Positions 1-8,404 of a DNA stretch of 64,000 bases are shown here, one piece after another; positions within the stretch are counted from its first letter, which is position 1, and each line of letters opens with the position of its first letter. The notes under the pieces are model-generated. The model worked only from the letters and a program-made list of their open reading frames with translations. It made no database searches and had not been told where the DNA came from. Where the stretch lies: the NCBI GenBank assembly GCA_030529845.1, contig JAUMWB010000002.1, forward strand, positions 269,170-333,169, given 5' to 3'. This stretch comes from Rothia sp. (in: high G+C Gram-positive bacteria). Its GTDB lineage: Bacteria; Actinomycetota; Actinomycetes; Actinomycetales; Micrococcaceae. The position numbers and the translations under genes are program-made.

Positions 1-2994
1 GACGCCGATATCGAAGATGGTGGCGGTGACGAAGTGGACGTCACCAAAGACCGGTAACCAGAAGTCCAGCACGTAGCTGGAGAAGATGGGGTCGCCCCAG
101 AGGGCCGGGGCCAGGGCGTAGAGGGTAGCAATACCCAGGCCGACGCCCAGGAAGGTACCGGCGGAGAAGGGGGACGCTGCCCGCAATTCCGCGCCACCAC
201 CGGCCAGGTAGCGCACGGCAAAGGCCAGGCCCACCATCAGACCACCTGCGAAGCCGCCGCCGGGCAGGTTGTGACCGGCAATCAGCATGTAGAAGGAGAC
301 GATGATGAGGGTGTGGAAGAGCAGGCGGGTCATAACCTCCAGCAGAATCGAGCGGGATTCGGGGGGCAGGGTACGGCCTGCCACGATGAAGGGGTCACGC
401 TCGACCGACGAGAACTGCCCGGCCACGCGCTGAGCCACAGTAATCTGAGTGCGCTTGGCGAAAGAGCTCTCGATTTTCTTCATGGCCTGAGTGTCGAGCC
501 TGCGCGCGGATGCCGAGTCGGCGCGTCCTTCGATAAAGAGCAGGGAGGCAACGCCGGTGGCAGCCAGGGCCAGCACCGAAATTTCACCGAAGGTGTCCCA
601 GCCGCGCATGTCGACCAAGGTCACGTTAACCACGTTGTAGCCGTGACCAATTTCGTAGGCCAGGCGAGGCATCTCGAGTGAGATCGGGTCGAGGGAGCGG
701 GATGAGAAGGTGAACATGGCCAGGGCCATCATCAGGGCCGAGAAGCCCAGGGCGATGATGACGCGCAGGGTCTTGTGGGCACCGTCCTTGCCGTCCTTGG
801 AGCGGATGCGGGGAATCTGGCGGGGCAGCACGCGCATAGCCAGCACGAAGGCTACCAGCACGATGGTTTCAACCAGGAGCTGGGTGGTCGCCAGGTCGGG
901 GGCGCTGCGCAGGGCGAAGAGAATGGCCATGCCGTAGCCGGTCACCGAGACCATCATGATGGCCAAAAAGCGCTTGCGCACGAAGACCACGACCAGGGCG
1001 GCCACAATCATGACAATGGCAATCGACCATTGGGCCGGGGACTCAGAAACGCGCACATTGGCCAGCGGTGGGGTCTCACTGATGAAGAGGGCCGCGAAGG
1101 GCACTACCACAGCGGTAATCAGAATAACGCCCAGGTAGAAGCCCAGGGAGCCTCGCTGGGTCATACCGGTGACCCACACAGCCAGGCGGTCAAGCCCGTC
1201 GATGGTATCGCGGTAGACCACGGAAGCCGCCGGCGTACTGGGCAGGGCCTTCTGTAGCTCTTCAATCTGCTTGCGGAAGATAAAGAGCAGGGCACCGATG
1301 GCCATAATGACCAGGGAGGTCAGGAGGGCAGGAGTGACGCCATGCCAGAGGGCCAGGTGCAGTTCTAGTTCGGCTGCGGTCTCGGGGAAGGCCGCTAGGA
1401 AGGGTTTGACGAAGAGGTGGACCGGTTCGGGGTAGAGGCCGTAGACGATGGTGAGGACGGTCAGCACCGCCGGGGCAAAGAGGAAGGTGAAGGACACCGG
1501 GTGGAAGGCGGTGTCGGGGCTGAGCTTCTGGCCGCGGCGGTTACGCTCTAGTGCCCGGGTGTTGATATCGATATCGCCATTATCGACCTCTTCAAAGTCA
1601 ACGGTTCCCTTCTCGACCTTGCAGTACTTGACGCCCTCCTTGTGCATGTAGGCGTAGGGCTTGACGGCAAAAGCGCCCCAAACGAAGCGGGCTGAGTAGG
1701 CGAAAGTGAGAATTGACCCCAGGATAATGGCGATCAGGGTGGTTGCCCCCTGCCAGCCGGTAGTGTGGGAGAGGTAGGTTTCGAGCACCGCCTCCTTGGC
1801 CACGAAACCGGCCAGGGGTGGGATACCCGCCATGGACGCCGCTGAGATGGTGGCAACGGTGGCCAGCTTGGGAGCGCGGCGGCGAATACCTGAGAGCTTA
1901 TGGATATTACGGGTGCCGGACTGGTGGTCGATGATACCGACAGAGAGGAAGAGGGTGGCCTTGAAAAGGGAGTGAGCCACCATGAGTGCCATAGCCGCGT
2001 AGATGGCGTCCGGAGTTCCACCGGAGATAACCAGGGCAAGGAAACCCAGCTGGGAGACGGTGCCGTAGGCCAGAATCAGCTTAAGGTCGGTCTGTTTAAG
2101 GGCAGCCCAACCGCCAAAGACCATGGTGAAGGCACCAAAGATGATCAGGACGTTCTGCCAGATCTCTACCTCACCGTAGCCGGGAGCCAGACGCAGCAGG
2201 ATATAGATACCGGCCTTGACCATAGCCGCCGCATGCAGGTAAGCAGAAACAGGAGTGGGAGCAGCCATAGCCCCGGGTAGCCAGAAATGTAGAGGGAAGA
2301 TAGCTGATTTAGAGAGCGCACCGCAGAGAATCAGCACGAGGGCAGCGGAGAGAAGACCGTAGCTGAGGGAGCCGTGACCGTCGATAGCGGCTTCTAGGAC
2401 GGCGGGGCCTTGATCCACGAGTTCAGCCAGGGAGTAGGTGCCCAGGCTGTAGCCCAGAATGACGATGCCCACCAGCATAGCCAGGCCACCTGCGGTGGTG
2501 ACGGTAAGGGCCTGTAGGGCAGAACGGCGGGCTGAGAGACGGTGGCGGGAGTAGCCAATCAGCAGGTAGGAGAGAATGGTGGTGATTTCCCAGAAGATGA
2601 ACATGAGAATGAAGTCATCTGCGGTAATCAGGCCAAACATAGCACCGGCAAAACCGAAGAGGTAGGCCGCGAACTGGCCGTTATCGCCGGTGGAGTGCTT
2701 GAAGTAGCTGGCGCAGTAGAAGAGCACCAGGGAGCCCACGCCAAGCACCAGCAGGCTCATGACCCAGGAGAGGGTGTCCATGCGGAAGGTCAGCGCCATA
2801 TCCAGCTCGGGAATCCACCGATAGCTCTCGCTCCAAGGGGTGCCACCGAGAATCTGGCCGGTTTTGGTCAGCACCAGAGCCAACACAGCGGCGGGAATCG
2901 CAGCTAGTAGGTAGAAGGTGGAGGTGCCCAGGCGGCGGTAGAGCCAGGGGGTCACTATGGACACAAGCAGGAAAAGCGCTAGAACTATGGTCAC
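1..2994 (-). CDS. mrpA: Na+/H+ antiporter subunit A, MrpA-MrpB fusion type (3' end outside window)
   Basis: Large membrane subunit of the Mrp (MnhA/PhaA) multisubunit monovalent cation/proton antiporter, related to complex I NuoL. About 998 codons are visible and the gene runs off the left edge. The N-terminal half reads as a NuoL/MrpA-type proton channel (for example FGLITADDFILMFIFWEITT and LSKSAIFPLHFWLPGAM). The part nearest the edge carries the MrpB signature GHNLPGGGFAGGL and ends WLPVFGDVHFVTATIFDIGV, so MrpB is fused to the C terminus, as in many long MrpA proteins. The start is a GTG at 2994 preceded by AAGGG at six-base spacing; the frame is open further upstream but has no better start. 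It should head an mrp operon continuing to the left. The family call is firm; the ion preference is not visible. Confidence 0.93.
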   Translation of the reverse strand, partial: MTIVLALFLLVSIVTPWLYRRLGTSTFYLLAAIPAAVLALVLTKTGQILGGTPWSESYRWIPELDMALTFRMDTLSWVMSLLVLGVGSLVLFYCASYFKHSTGDNGQFAAYLFGFAGAMFGLITADDFILMFIFWEITTILSYLLIGYSRHRLSARRSALQALTVTTAGGLAMLVGIVILGYSLGTYSLAELVDQGPAVLEAAIDGHGSLSYGLLSAALVLILCGALSKSAIFPLHFWLPGAMAAPTPVSAYLHAAAMVKAGIYILLRLAPGYGEVEIWQNVLIIFGAFTMVFGGWAALKQTDLKLILAYGTVSQLGFLALVISGGTPDAIYAAMALMVAHSLFKATLFLSVGIIDHQSGTRNIHKLSGIRRRAPKLATVATISAASMAGIPPLAGFVAKEAVLETYLSHTTGWQGATTLIAIILGSILTFAYSARFVWGAFAVKPYAYMHKEGVKYCKVEKGTVDFEEVDNGDIDINTRALERNRRGQKLSPDTAFHPVSFTFLFAPAVLTVLTIVYGLYPEPVHLFVKPFLAAFPETAAELELHLALWHGVTPALLTSLVIMAIGALLFIFRKQIEELQKALPSTPAASVVYRDTIDGLDRLAVWVTGMTQRGSLGFYLGVILITAVVVPFAALFISETPPLANVRVSESPAQWSIAIVMIVAALVVVFVRKRFLAIMMVSVTGYGMAILFALRSAPDLATTQLLVETIVLVAFVLAMRVLPRQIPRIRSKDGKDGAHKTLRVIIALGFSALMMALAMFTFSSRSLDPISLEMPRLAYEIGHGYNVVNVTLVDMRGWDTFGEISVLALAATGVASLLFIEGRADSASARRLDTQAMKKIESSFAKRTQITVAQRVAGQFSSVERDPFIVAGRTLPPESRSILLEVMTRLLFHTLIIVSFYMLIAGHNLPGGGFAGGLMVGLAFAVRYLAGGGAELRAASPFSAGTFLGVGLGIATLYALAPALWGDPIFSSYVLDFWLPVFGDVHFVTATIFDIGV

Positions 2995-3262
2995 GTATCG
3001 GCCCTTAGGGTCGGCGGCGGTGGGAGCCGTCAGGCACGAGGCTAGGACGGCAGGAGTCTCTCCTTTAAAGAGTAGGCATACTTAGTTTACCTGTCGATGA
3101 CCCCCATCTCATAGAGGGTGTAATATTTCATTTATTTCTGTGCGTTTCGCACGGTGCAAACCTTGATACATATTTTGCTCAGTGCCCCACCGGCCCCAGC
3201 ACCAAAGCCAACATCACATTCACCCACCCCTACCCCACCCGTCCGCCCTCTTACCGGAGGCG

Positions 3263-3268
3263 TACAAT
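3263..3268 (+). promoter_or_regulatory. Probable -10 box of the uracil permease gene
   Basis: TACAAT lies 35 bases before the permease ATG and would give a short leader; no good -35 is visible. The 309-base gap between mrpA and the permease is a divergent promoter region. It also holds a small GTGCG-TTT-CGCAC hairpin near 3140, with nothing else recognised. Confidence 0.4.
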
Positions 3269-3303
3269 AAGGACGATTTACCCACACACTGCGAAAGCAT
3301 CTC

Positions 3304-4650
3304 ATGTCTAAAGGTTCCCAGCCCCAAAAGGGCTCACAGCTTGGCCTCGCCTGGACCCTGCACGGCGACGGCAAAAATATCACCCCGGGCGGGGTCGTCC
3401 GCCCCCTCGAACGCCTCACCTGGGGCCGCACCATCGGTATCGGCGCCCAGCACGTCGTCGCGATGTTTGGCGCGACCTTCCTGGTGCCTCTGCTGACCGG
3501 CTTCCCGCCTGCCACCACCCTCTTCTTCTCGGGTATCGGCACCATGCTCTTCCTGCTGATCACTGCAGGAAGCGTGCCCTCCTACCTGGGTTCGTCCTTC
3601 GCCTTCATCGCGCCCCTGGCTGCGGCAACCAACCAGTACGGCCCCGGCGGGGCCCTGGGCGGTATCGTCATGGCCGGTATCTCCCTCTTCATTGTGGGTC
3701 TGGTTGTTCAGGTTGCTGGCACCGGCTGGCTGACCAAGCTCATGCCCCCGGTAGTGACCGGCTCCATCGTGGCGCTCATTGGCTTCAACCTGGCCCCGTC
3801 CGCTAAGAATAACTTCATGGAAGCGCCCGTTACCGCCCTGGTGACACTAAGTTCCATCATCCTGATTTCCGTACTCTTCAAGGGTATGATTGGCCGCCTG
3901 TCCATCCTGCTGGGTGTCATCATCGGTTACATCACCGCCATACTGCGCGGCGAGGTTGATTTCACCACCATCGAGAAGACCTGGGCTGAGCAGGGCCTGA
4001 TCGGCCTGCCCCACTTCCAGCACCCCGAGTTCCACTGGAACCTAGCTGGCCTCTTCATCCCCGTCATTCTGGTACTGGTTGCTGAAAACATCGGCCATGT
4101 GAAGTCCGTTGCGCTGATGACCGGGGACAACCTCGATAAGTACTCCGGCCGTGCCCTCATGGCCGACGGCCTGGCCACCACCCTAGCCGGTGCCGGTGGC
4201 GGTTCAGGTACCACGACCTACGCTGAAAACATCGGTGTTATGGCGGCAACCAAGGTCTACTCCACCGCCGCTTACTGGGTCGCTGCGATTTTCGCCGTCC
4301 TGCTCTCTATCTTCCCGGTCTTCGGTGCCGCTGTGGCCTCTGTTCCCGCCGGCGTGCTGGGCGGGGCTGCCACCGTGCTCTACGGCATGATTGGCATGCT
4401 GGGTGTGCGTATCTGGGTTGAGAACCGCGTGGACTTCTCCAACCAGGTCAATCTGACTGCCGCCTCGGTAGCCCTGATCGTTGGTATTGCCGACTACACC
4501 TGGGATATTGGCGACCTGCAGTTCGCCGGCATCGCCCTGGGTACCGCCGCAACCCTGGTGGTCTACCACCTGATGGCGGCGCTCAATAAGGCATCCAAGG
4601 CCCACCCCGAGCCACTGACTCCGAGCGAGGCTAAGGGCGACGTCCACTAG
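3304..4650 (+). CDS. uraA: Uracil permease, NCS2 (UraA) family
   Basis: Proton-coupled uracil uptake across the cytoplasmic membrane for pyrimidine salvage. The 448-residue protein has the NCS2 layout. The segment QHVVAMFGATFLVP near residue 58, followed by GFPPATTLFFSGIGT and SYLGSSFAFIAP, is typical of UraA/RutG-type uracil carriers rather than xanthine carriers, and VAENIGH near residue 260 is in the substrate-binding region. There are roughly 12-14 membrane segments. It is a single-gene unit: a divergent promoter region with mrpA on the left, and a nested palindrome shared with a convergent gene on the right. Uracil is the likely substrate, from family resemblance. Confidence 0.9.
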   Translation: MSKGSQPQKGSQLGLAWTLHGDGKNITPGGVVRPLERLTWGRTIGIGAQHVVAMFGATFLVPLLTGFPPATTLFFSGIGTMLFLLITAGSVPSYLGSSFAFIAPLAAATNQYGPGGALGGIVMAGISLFIVGLVVQVAGTGWLTKLMPPVVTGSIVALIGFNLAPSAKNNFMEAPVTALVTLSSIILISVLFKGMIGRLSILLGVIIGYITAILRGEVDFTTIEKTWAEQGLIGLPHFQHPEFHWNLAGLFIPVILVLVAENIGHVKSVALMTGDNLDKYSGRALMADGLATTLAGAGGGSGTTTYAENIGVMAATKVYSTAAYWVAAIFAVLLSIFPVFGAAVASVPAGVLGGAATVLYGMIGMLGVRIWVENRVDFSNQVNLTAASVALIVGIADYTWDIGDLQFAGIALGTAATLVVYHLMAALNKASKAHPEPLTPSEAKGDVH

Positions 4651-4676
4651 CCGCTTCCCCACCCTGGAGCACGTGC

Positions 4677-4743
4677 AAGGGGACCAGATTTCCAAAAAGG
4701 GACCGCATAATATGCGGTCCCTTTTTGATTTTGCGGTCCCCTT
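4677..4743. terminator. Nested palindrome / bidirectional terminator, GGGACCGC family copy 1
   Basis: The inner 16-bp stem (4694-4709 with 4711-4726) has arms AAAAAGGGACCGCATA and its complement around a single base and runs into T-rich sequence on both strands. An outer GGGGACC (4679-4685) pairs with GGTCCCC (4735-4741). It sits between convergent genes, fitting a two-way terminator. The same design recurs at 7155 and 18806. Confidence 0.85.
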
Positions 4744-4750
4744 GTTGCTG

Positions 4751-5552
4751 CTAGGAGGCGAGGACGCCCGCGAGCAGGTCGCTGCGGTTGGTGACGATTC
4801 CGTCAACCCCCAGGGCTATCAGTTCCCGCATAGTGCGCTCATCATCGATCGTCCACACGTGCACCTCCACTCTGGCGCGGCGGGCAGCAGCCAGCAGTTT
4901 ATGGTCCACAATACGCAGGCGACGGCCAGCTACCCGGTGATAGGCAGGGACCTGTACCGCGTCAAAGGGCAGCATAAACTTGCCAGTTAGCGGCTTCAAA
5001 ACACCCCATAGGCTAGGGTGTATGCGTGATAAGACATAAAAGAAAGTAAAGGCGGGCTGTGAGGCGCTCAGGGGAATCTGCACCCCTAGATTCTGGGCCA
5101 CCCGTTGCGCCTGCCGCAGGCGGCGCTCGGAAAAAGACGCCAGTCGCACCCGTTCTACCGCACCGGCAGCTACCAGCACCCGCACAACCTCGGCCGCCGA
5201 ACCGGCGTCCTTCAGGTCAATGTTGAAGCGGGCCTGGGGGGAAGGCCTCAAGCATGTCTCGCAGGCGAGGAATCCGGCCACCGCCCACCAGGTTCAACTC
5301 ACGCAGCTGCTCCCAGGTCATCTCAGCTACCCGACCGGGGCGACCCACCAGCCGGTTGAGGGTGGGGTCGTGAAAAACCAGAACCTGACTGTCCGCGGTG
5401 GTATTCACATCGGTCTCGAGCCAGTGCGCTCCGGCAGCCAGGGCGCTACGGAAGGCACCTTCGGTGTTTTCAGCCTGCCCCTCAGCCAGCCCCCGGTGGG
5501 CATAAATCTGGGTGCGAGCAGGTGAAGACGATGAAAATGTGTGTGGAGGCAT
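4751..5552 (-). pseudogene. Glycerophosphodiester phosphodiesterase, interrupted by a one-base frameshift
   Basis: Would hydrolyse glycerophosphodiesters to glycerol-3-phosphate and an alcohol. The N-terminal part (5552 to about 5240) has the GDPD motifs YAHRGL, AENT, WLETDV and FHDPTLNR. The C-terminal part continues in another frame with FNIDLKD and ends VHVWTIDDE...GVDGIVTNRSDLL, both typical of the family. The break lies in a run of six G on the + strand (5236-5241). With five, the protein reads ...LEAFPQARFNIDLK... without interruption and is about 266 residues, a normal length. Either a real mutation, a homopolymer phase switch, or a sequencing error. It follows the HAD gene by 28 bases and is probably co-transcribed with it. 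Confidence 0.85.
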
Positions 5553-5580
5553 AAGAACCAGTATATTACCGGCCAGTAAC

Positions 5581-6414
5581 TTAGGCCTGGCGACCCTCGC
5601 GTTCAGTCAGCATGCGCTCAATAGTCTGGGCAACGCCGTCCTCCTCAAACCCCGGGCAGATACGACCCACCCGGTCTTTGAGCTCCGGCAGACCCGAAGC
5701 CATCACATAGCCGTGGCCGGCCCAATCCAGCATCTCAAAGTCATTGGGCATATCACCAAAAGCCGCCACCTCATCGGGGGCAATGCCCAGGGACTGGGCA
5801 AAATCTGCCAGCACCCGCCCCTTATTCAACCCCCGCTGGGCAACCTCGACCAGGGGCTGGTAGGGGGCCGATCTGGTTGCAGAGGCCCGCTCCCCCACGA
5901 CTTCTTGAACCTGCGCCAGCAGGTTAGACGGCACAGCACCTCCCTGGAAAAGCAGGTACTTCACAACCTCCGCACGGGGTGCCAGAATCTGACTCAGGGG
6001 CCCCTTCACCATCTTGCTCGTGTCTTCCTGAACATGGGGTTCATAGGTGCCCTGCACATAGACGTGTTCCAGGGTCTCAGCGATATAGAGAGCACCGGGG
6101 AAGGCCTCTTCTAGATCGGTGTGCAGGGCCTGCACCTCGCTCCCGCTCATGGTGCGGGTGGCGACCGCCTGCGAGCGGGCAATATCGTAGGTCACCGCGC
6201 CGTTTGAGCAGAAGGCAAAGGAATTCTCGCCGTTCCACTCCTGCCCCAGTTGCGCTAGCACGGGTTCCATCCAGCGCAGCGGACGGCCGGTCACAAAGAC
6301 AATACGGACGCCAGCATTCGCCGCCGCGTGCAGGGCTTGCAGGGTGCGGGGACGGAACCTGAAGTCACTCCCGATGAGGGTGCCGTCCAGGTCGCTGGCA
6401 ATCAGTTTAATCAT
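5581..6414 (-). CDS. HAD-superfamily (Cof/subfamily IIB) phosphatase
   Basis: Cytosolic haloacid-dehalogenase phosphatase of the Cof type, probably acting on small phosphorylated metabolites such as sugar phosphates or flavin precursors. The 277-residue protein begins MIKLIASDLDGTLIG, motif I with the nucleophilic Asp in DLDGT near residue 8. It has motif II in VFVTGRP, a long C2-type cap, and motif IV near the C terminus in VAAFGDMPNDFEML. Length is normal. It lies in a same-strand group: PEBP gene, repeat element, this gene, GDPD. The exact substrate cannot be told from sequence. Confidence 0.88.
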   Translation of the reverse strand: MIKLIASDLDGTLIGSDFRFRPRTLQALHAAANAGVRIVFVTGRPLRWMEPVLAQLGQEWNGENSFAFCSNGAVTYDIARSQAVATRTMSGSEVQALHTDLEEAFPGALYIAETLEHVYVQGTYEPHVQEDTSKMVKGPLSQILAPRAEVVKYLLFQGGAVPSNLLAQVQEVVGERASATRSAPYQPLVEVAQRGLNKGRVLADFAQSLGIAPDEVAAFGDMPNDFEMLDWAGHGYVMASGLPELKDRVGRICPGFEEDGVAQTIERMLTEREGRQA

Positions 6415-6440
6415 GCTTTACATTCTAGAGGCTTATTTAA

Positions 6441-6551
6441 AGGGGCAGGTGAAGCAGGCTCGCAGCGAAGCTGCTGGCGTGAATCGCTTGTGAGGGTCAG
6501 CGAACTACTAGCGAGAGGGTCGGCAGCAAGCGCGAGCCTGCTGATCCTGGT
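6441..6551 (+). repeat. Dispersed structured repeat, copy A
   Basis: About 110 bp between the PEBP stop and the HAD start. GCAGGCTCGC at 6454-6463 pairs perfectly with GCGAGCCTGC at 6532-6541. Inside is the family core: GGCGTGAATCG at 6476-6486 and GCGAGAGGGTCGGCAGC at 6511-6527. It is read here on the + strand, opposite to the flanking genes. Related copies are at 9888, 20559 and 62337. Confidence 0.75.
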
Positions 6552-6562
6552 GAGAGAAGATT

Positions 6563-7087
6563 CTAGTTCTCTTCTTCGCAGGTCGCCGTCAGGAAGGCGC
6601 GGGCGATGCCGTGGAAGAAAAGATTGAAGTTGAGGACGGCTGGGCTGGTGGATTCATCGAGCTCCAGGGTATCTGTATCTACTGCCGTGACACAGAAAAT
6701 ATAGCGGTGGGTACCGTGGCCTGACGGTGGTGCAGCACCGACAAAGCCGGTAGTGCCGGCATCATTAGGGTGGGCGGTGGCGCCGGCAGGTAGAGAGCTT
6801 GCTGCACCTGCATCCAGGGAGGTAACGGATGCGGGAATGTTTGAGACCGCCCAGTGCCAGAAGCCTGAGGGGGTGGGGGCATCCGGGTCGAAGCAGGTCA
6901 CTACAAAGGACTTGGTCTCTGCGGGGAAGCCAGACCAACTCAGCTGGGGTGAGACGTCCTCACCACCTGCACCCATGATGCCGGAGACCTGGGCGCGGGG
7001 CAGGGGCTCACCTTCGCTGATATCGGCGGACGTCAGCGTGAAGGTGGGTAGGTCGGGCAGGTCTGCGTAGGGTTCGCGGTTGAGCAT
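6563..7087 (-). CDS. YbhB/YbcL-type Raf kinase inhibitor-like protein (PEBP family)
   Basis: Bacterial phosphatidylethanolamine-binding-protein fold; the cellular role of this family in bacteria is largely unknown. The 174-residue protein has the PEBP sequence block [21 protein letters not shown] around residues 65-85 and GGTHRY-like ligand-site residues in [10 protein letters not shown], then [11 protein letters not shown] at the end. ATG at 7087 is chosen because GGAGG lies 11 bases upstream; an in-frame upstream ATG would add 29 residues with no homology pattern. It shares strand with the HAD and GDPD genes downstream and is separated from them by repeat copy A. Confidence 0.87.
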   Translation of the reverse strand: MLNREPYADLPDLPTFTLTSADISEGEPLPRAQVSGIMGAGGEDVSPQLSWSGFPAETKSFVVTCFDPDAPTPSGFWHWAVSNIPASVTSLDAGAASSLPAGATAHPNDAGTTGFVGAAPPSGHGTHRYIFCVTAVDTDTLELDESTSPAVLNFNLFFHGIARAFLTATCEEEN

Positions 7088-7154
7088 GGGAGCTTCATCC
7101 TCCTTGATTGGCTGTGACCATGTACTCCCCAGTCTACTGACTATCCCCCTGCCG

Positions 7155-7222
7155 AAAAGGGACCTGAAAATCAAAAAAGGACCGCGTATTATGCGGTCCT
7201 TTTGAAGTTATGCGGTCCCCTT
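7155..7222. terminator. Nested palindrome, GGGACCGC family copy 2
   Basis: Inner stem AAAAGGACCGCGTA / TATGCGGTCCTTTT (one G-T pair) around one base, flanked by AAAGGGACC on the left and GGTCCCCTT on the right. It lies between the PfkB gene stop and the upstream region of the PEBP gene, both on the minus strand, so it probably terminates the kinase transcript. Confidence 0.8.
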
Positions 7223-7236
7223 GGGGAGAAGCAGAA

Positions 7237-8181
7237 CTAGCCCTCGGGGTAGAGCACGGCGTTCAGTTCCTCACGGGTGGGCGGGTTCGCCCCCTCACGG
7301 GAGACGGTGATACCGGCGGCAACTGCTGCGAAGGCCAGGATTTCCTTGAGGTCGTCCTTACTCAGCAGTTCGATAGCTGCACGAGCGCCCCTACCTTCAA
7401 TACCGCGGTCCATGAGGGCAGCGATGAGAGCTGCCATGAGGGAGTCACCAGCACCCACGGTATCGGCAACCTCTACCCGGTAGGCGGGCAGGGCGATGCC
7501 GTCGGGTGACGTCTTGCGGGTAATCGCCCAGGGCCCCATCTCACCGCGGGTGACAACCACTAGGGATGCCCCGAGGTCAAGCCAGGCCTGAGCGGATTCT
7601 TCAAGGGTACGGCCCGGGTAGAGCCAGAGCAGGTCTTCGTCAGAGGCTTTGACTACGTCGGCCTGGCGCACGATGCCCTCGGCCCAGGCGCGGGCCTCTG
7701 CGGCATCGGGCACGATGGAGGGCCGGCAGTTGGGGTCGTAGGAGATCAGCGCGTGGGGTGCTGCCTGCTTGATGGTTTCCAGGACGGCGGTGGCACCGGG
7801 TTCCAGCATGGCACCGATAGAGCCCACGTGTACGGCGGTGGCGGTCTTCCCGACCTCCTCAAGGGCAGACTGGGCAGCATCGAGAGACCAGTCGATGTCG
7901 AACTCGTAGTCAGCAGCGCCGGTTTCACCGATGGTTGCCTGGGCTACTGAGGTCTTCTTGGCGTCCGCTCCTACCGGCAGTAGGACGCCCGAGGCGCGTA
8001 GGTGGGCGTCGATGAGTTCACCGTAGGCGTCCTTGCCGTAGCGGCCAATAAACTGGGCCTGGTGGCCCAGACGGGAGACGCCAACGGCAACGTTCATGGG
8101 GGAACCGCCGGGGTGGGCGTGGGATTCTACGCCGGGGCGCTGGACAACATCTACGAGGGCTTCGCCTATGACAGTGAGCAT
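7237..8181 (-). CDS. PfkB/ribokinase-family carbohydrate kinase (fructokinase-like)
   Basis: ATP-dependent phosphorylation of a sugar, most likely fructose, in the cytosol. The 314-residue protein shows the family from end to end: GEALVDVV at the N terminus, HPGGSPMNVAVGVSRLG (PfkB signature 1, near residue 24) and VADTVGAGDSLMAALIA near residue 240 (signature 2, with the catalytic Asp in GAGD). The pattern is closest to bacterial fructokinases but substrates in PfkB proteins cannot be fixed by motif alone. It is divergent from the GAPDH gene with about 220 bases of promoter region between them. Confidence 0.88.
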   Translation of the reverse strand: MLTVIGEALVDVVQRPGVESHAHPGGSPMNVAVGVSRLGHQAQFIGRYGKDAYGELIDAHLRASGVLLPVGADAKKTSVAQATIGETGAADYEFDIDWSLDAAQSALEEVGKTATAVHVGSIGAMLEPGATAVLETIKQAAPHALISYDPNCRPSIVPDAAEARAWAEGIVRQADVVKASDEDLLWLYPGRTLEESAQAWLDLGASLVVVTRGEMGPWAITRKTSPDGIALPAYRVEVADTVGAGDSLMAALIAALMDRGIEGRGARAAIELLSKDDLKEILAFAAVAAGITVSREGANPPTREELNAVLYPEG

Positions 8182-8404
8182 GCCCTTATTTTACCGGTTG
8201 TGGCTCTAGCCTCAGAGAAGTTTCGCGTCACAAACTCCACATGTGAGACAACAAACTATAAACTTAGGTCTGTAGTGCCCATCAACCTCTTGCCTGCCCG
8301 TGCAGGGCATGGGGTAGGGCCGCCAGTCACCAGCTACCAGCGCACCGCCGCGCTGCTAACCGATGAGTTCAATGACGCTACTCATCGAGGAAGAGGTCAA
8401 CACT

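Noticed and set aside
1..2994. Several short plus-strand frames (for example 271-681, 775-1257, 1900-2280)
   Set aside because: They are antisense shadows of the mrpA reading frame; they lack ribosome sites and have shadow-type composition rich in Gly, His and Gln.
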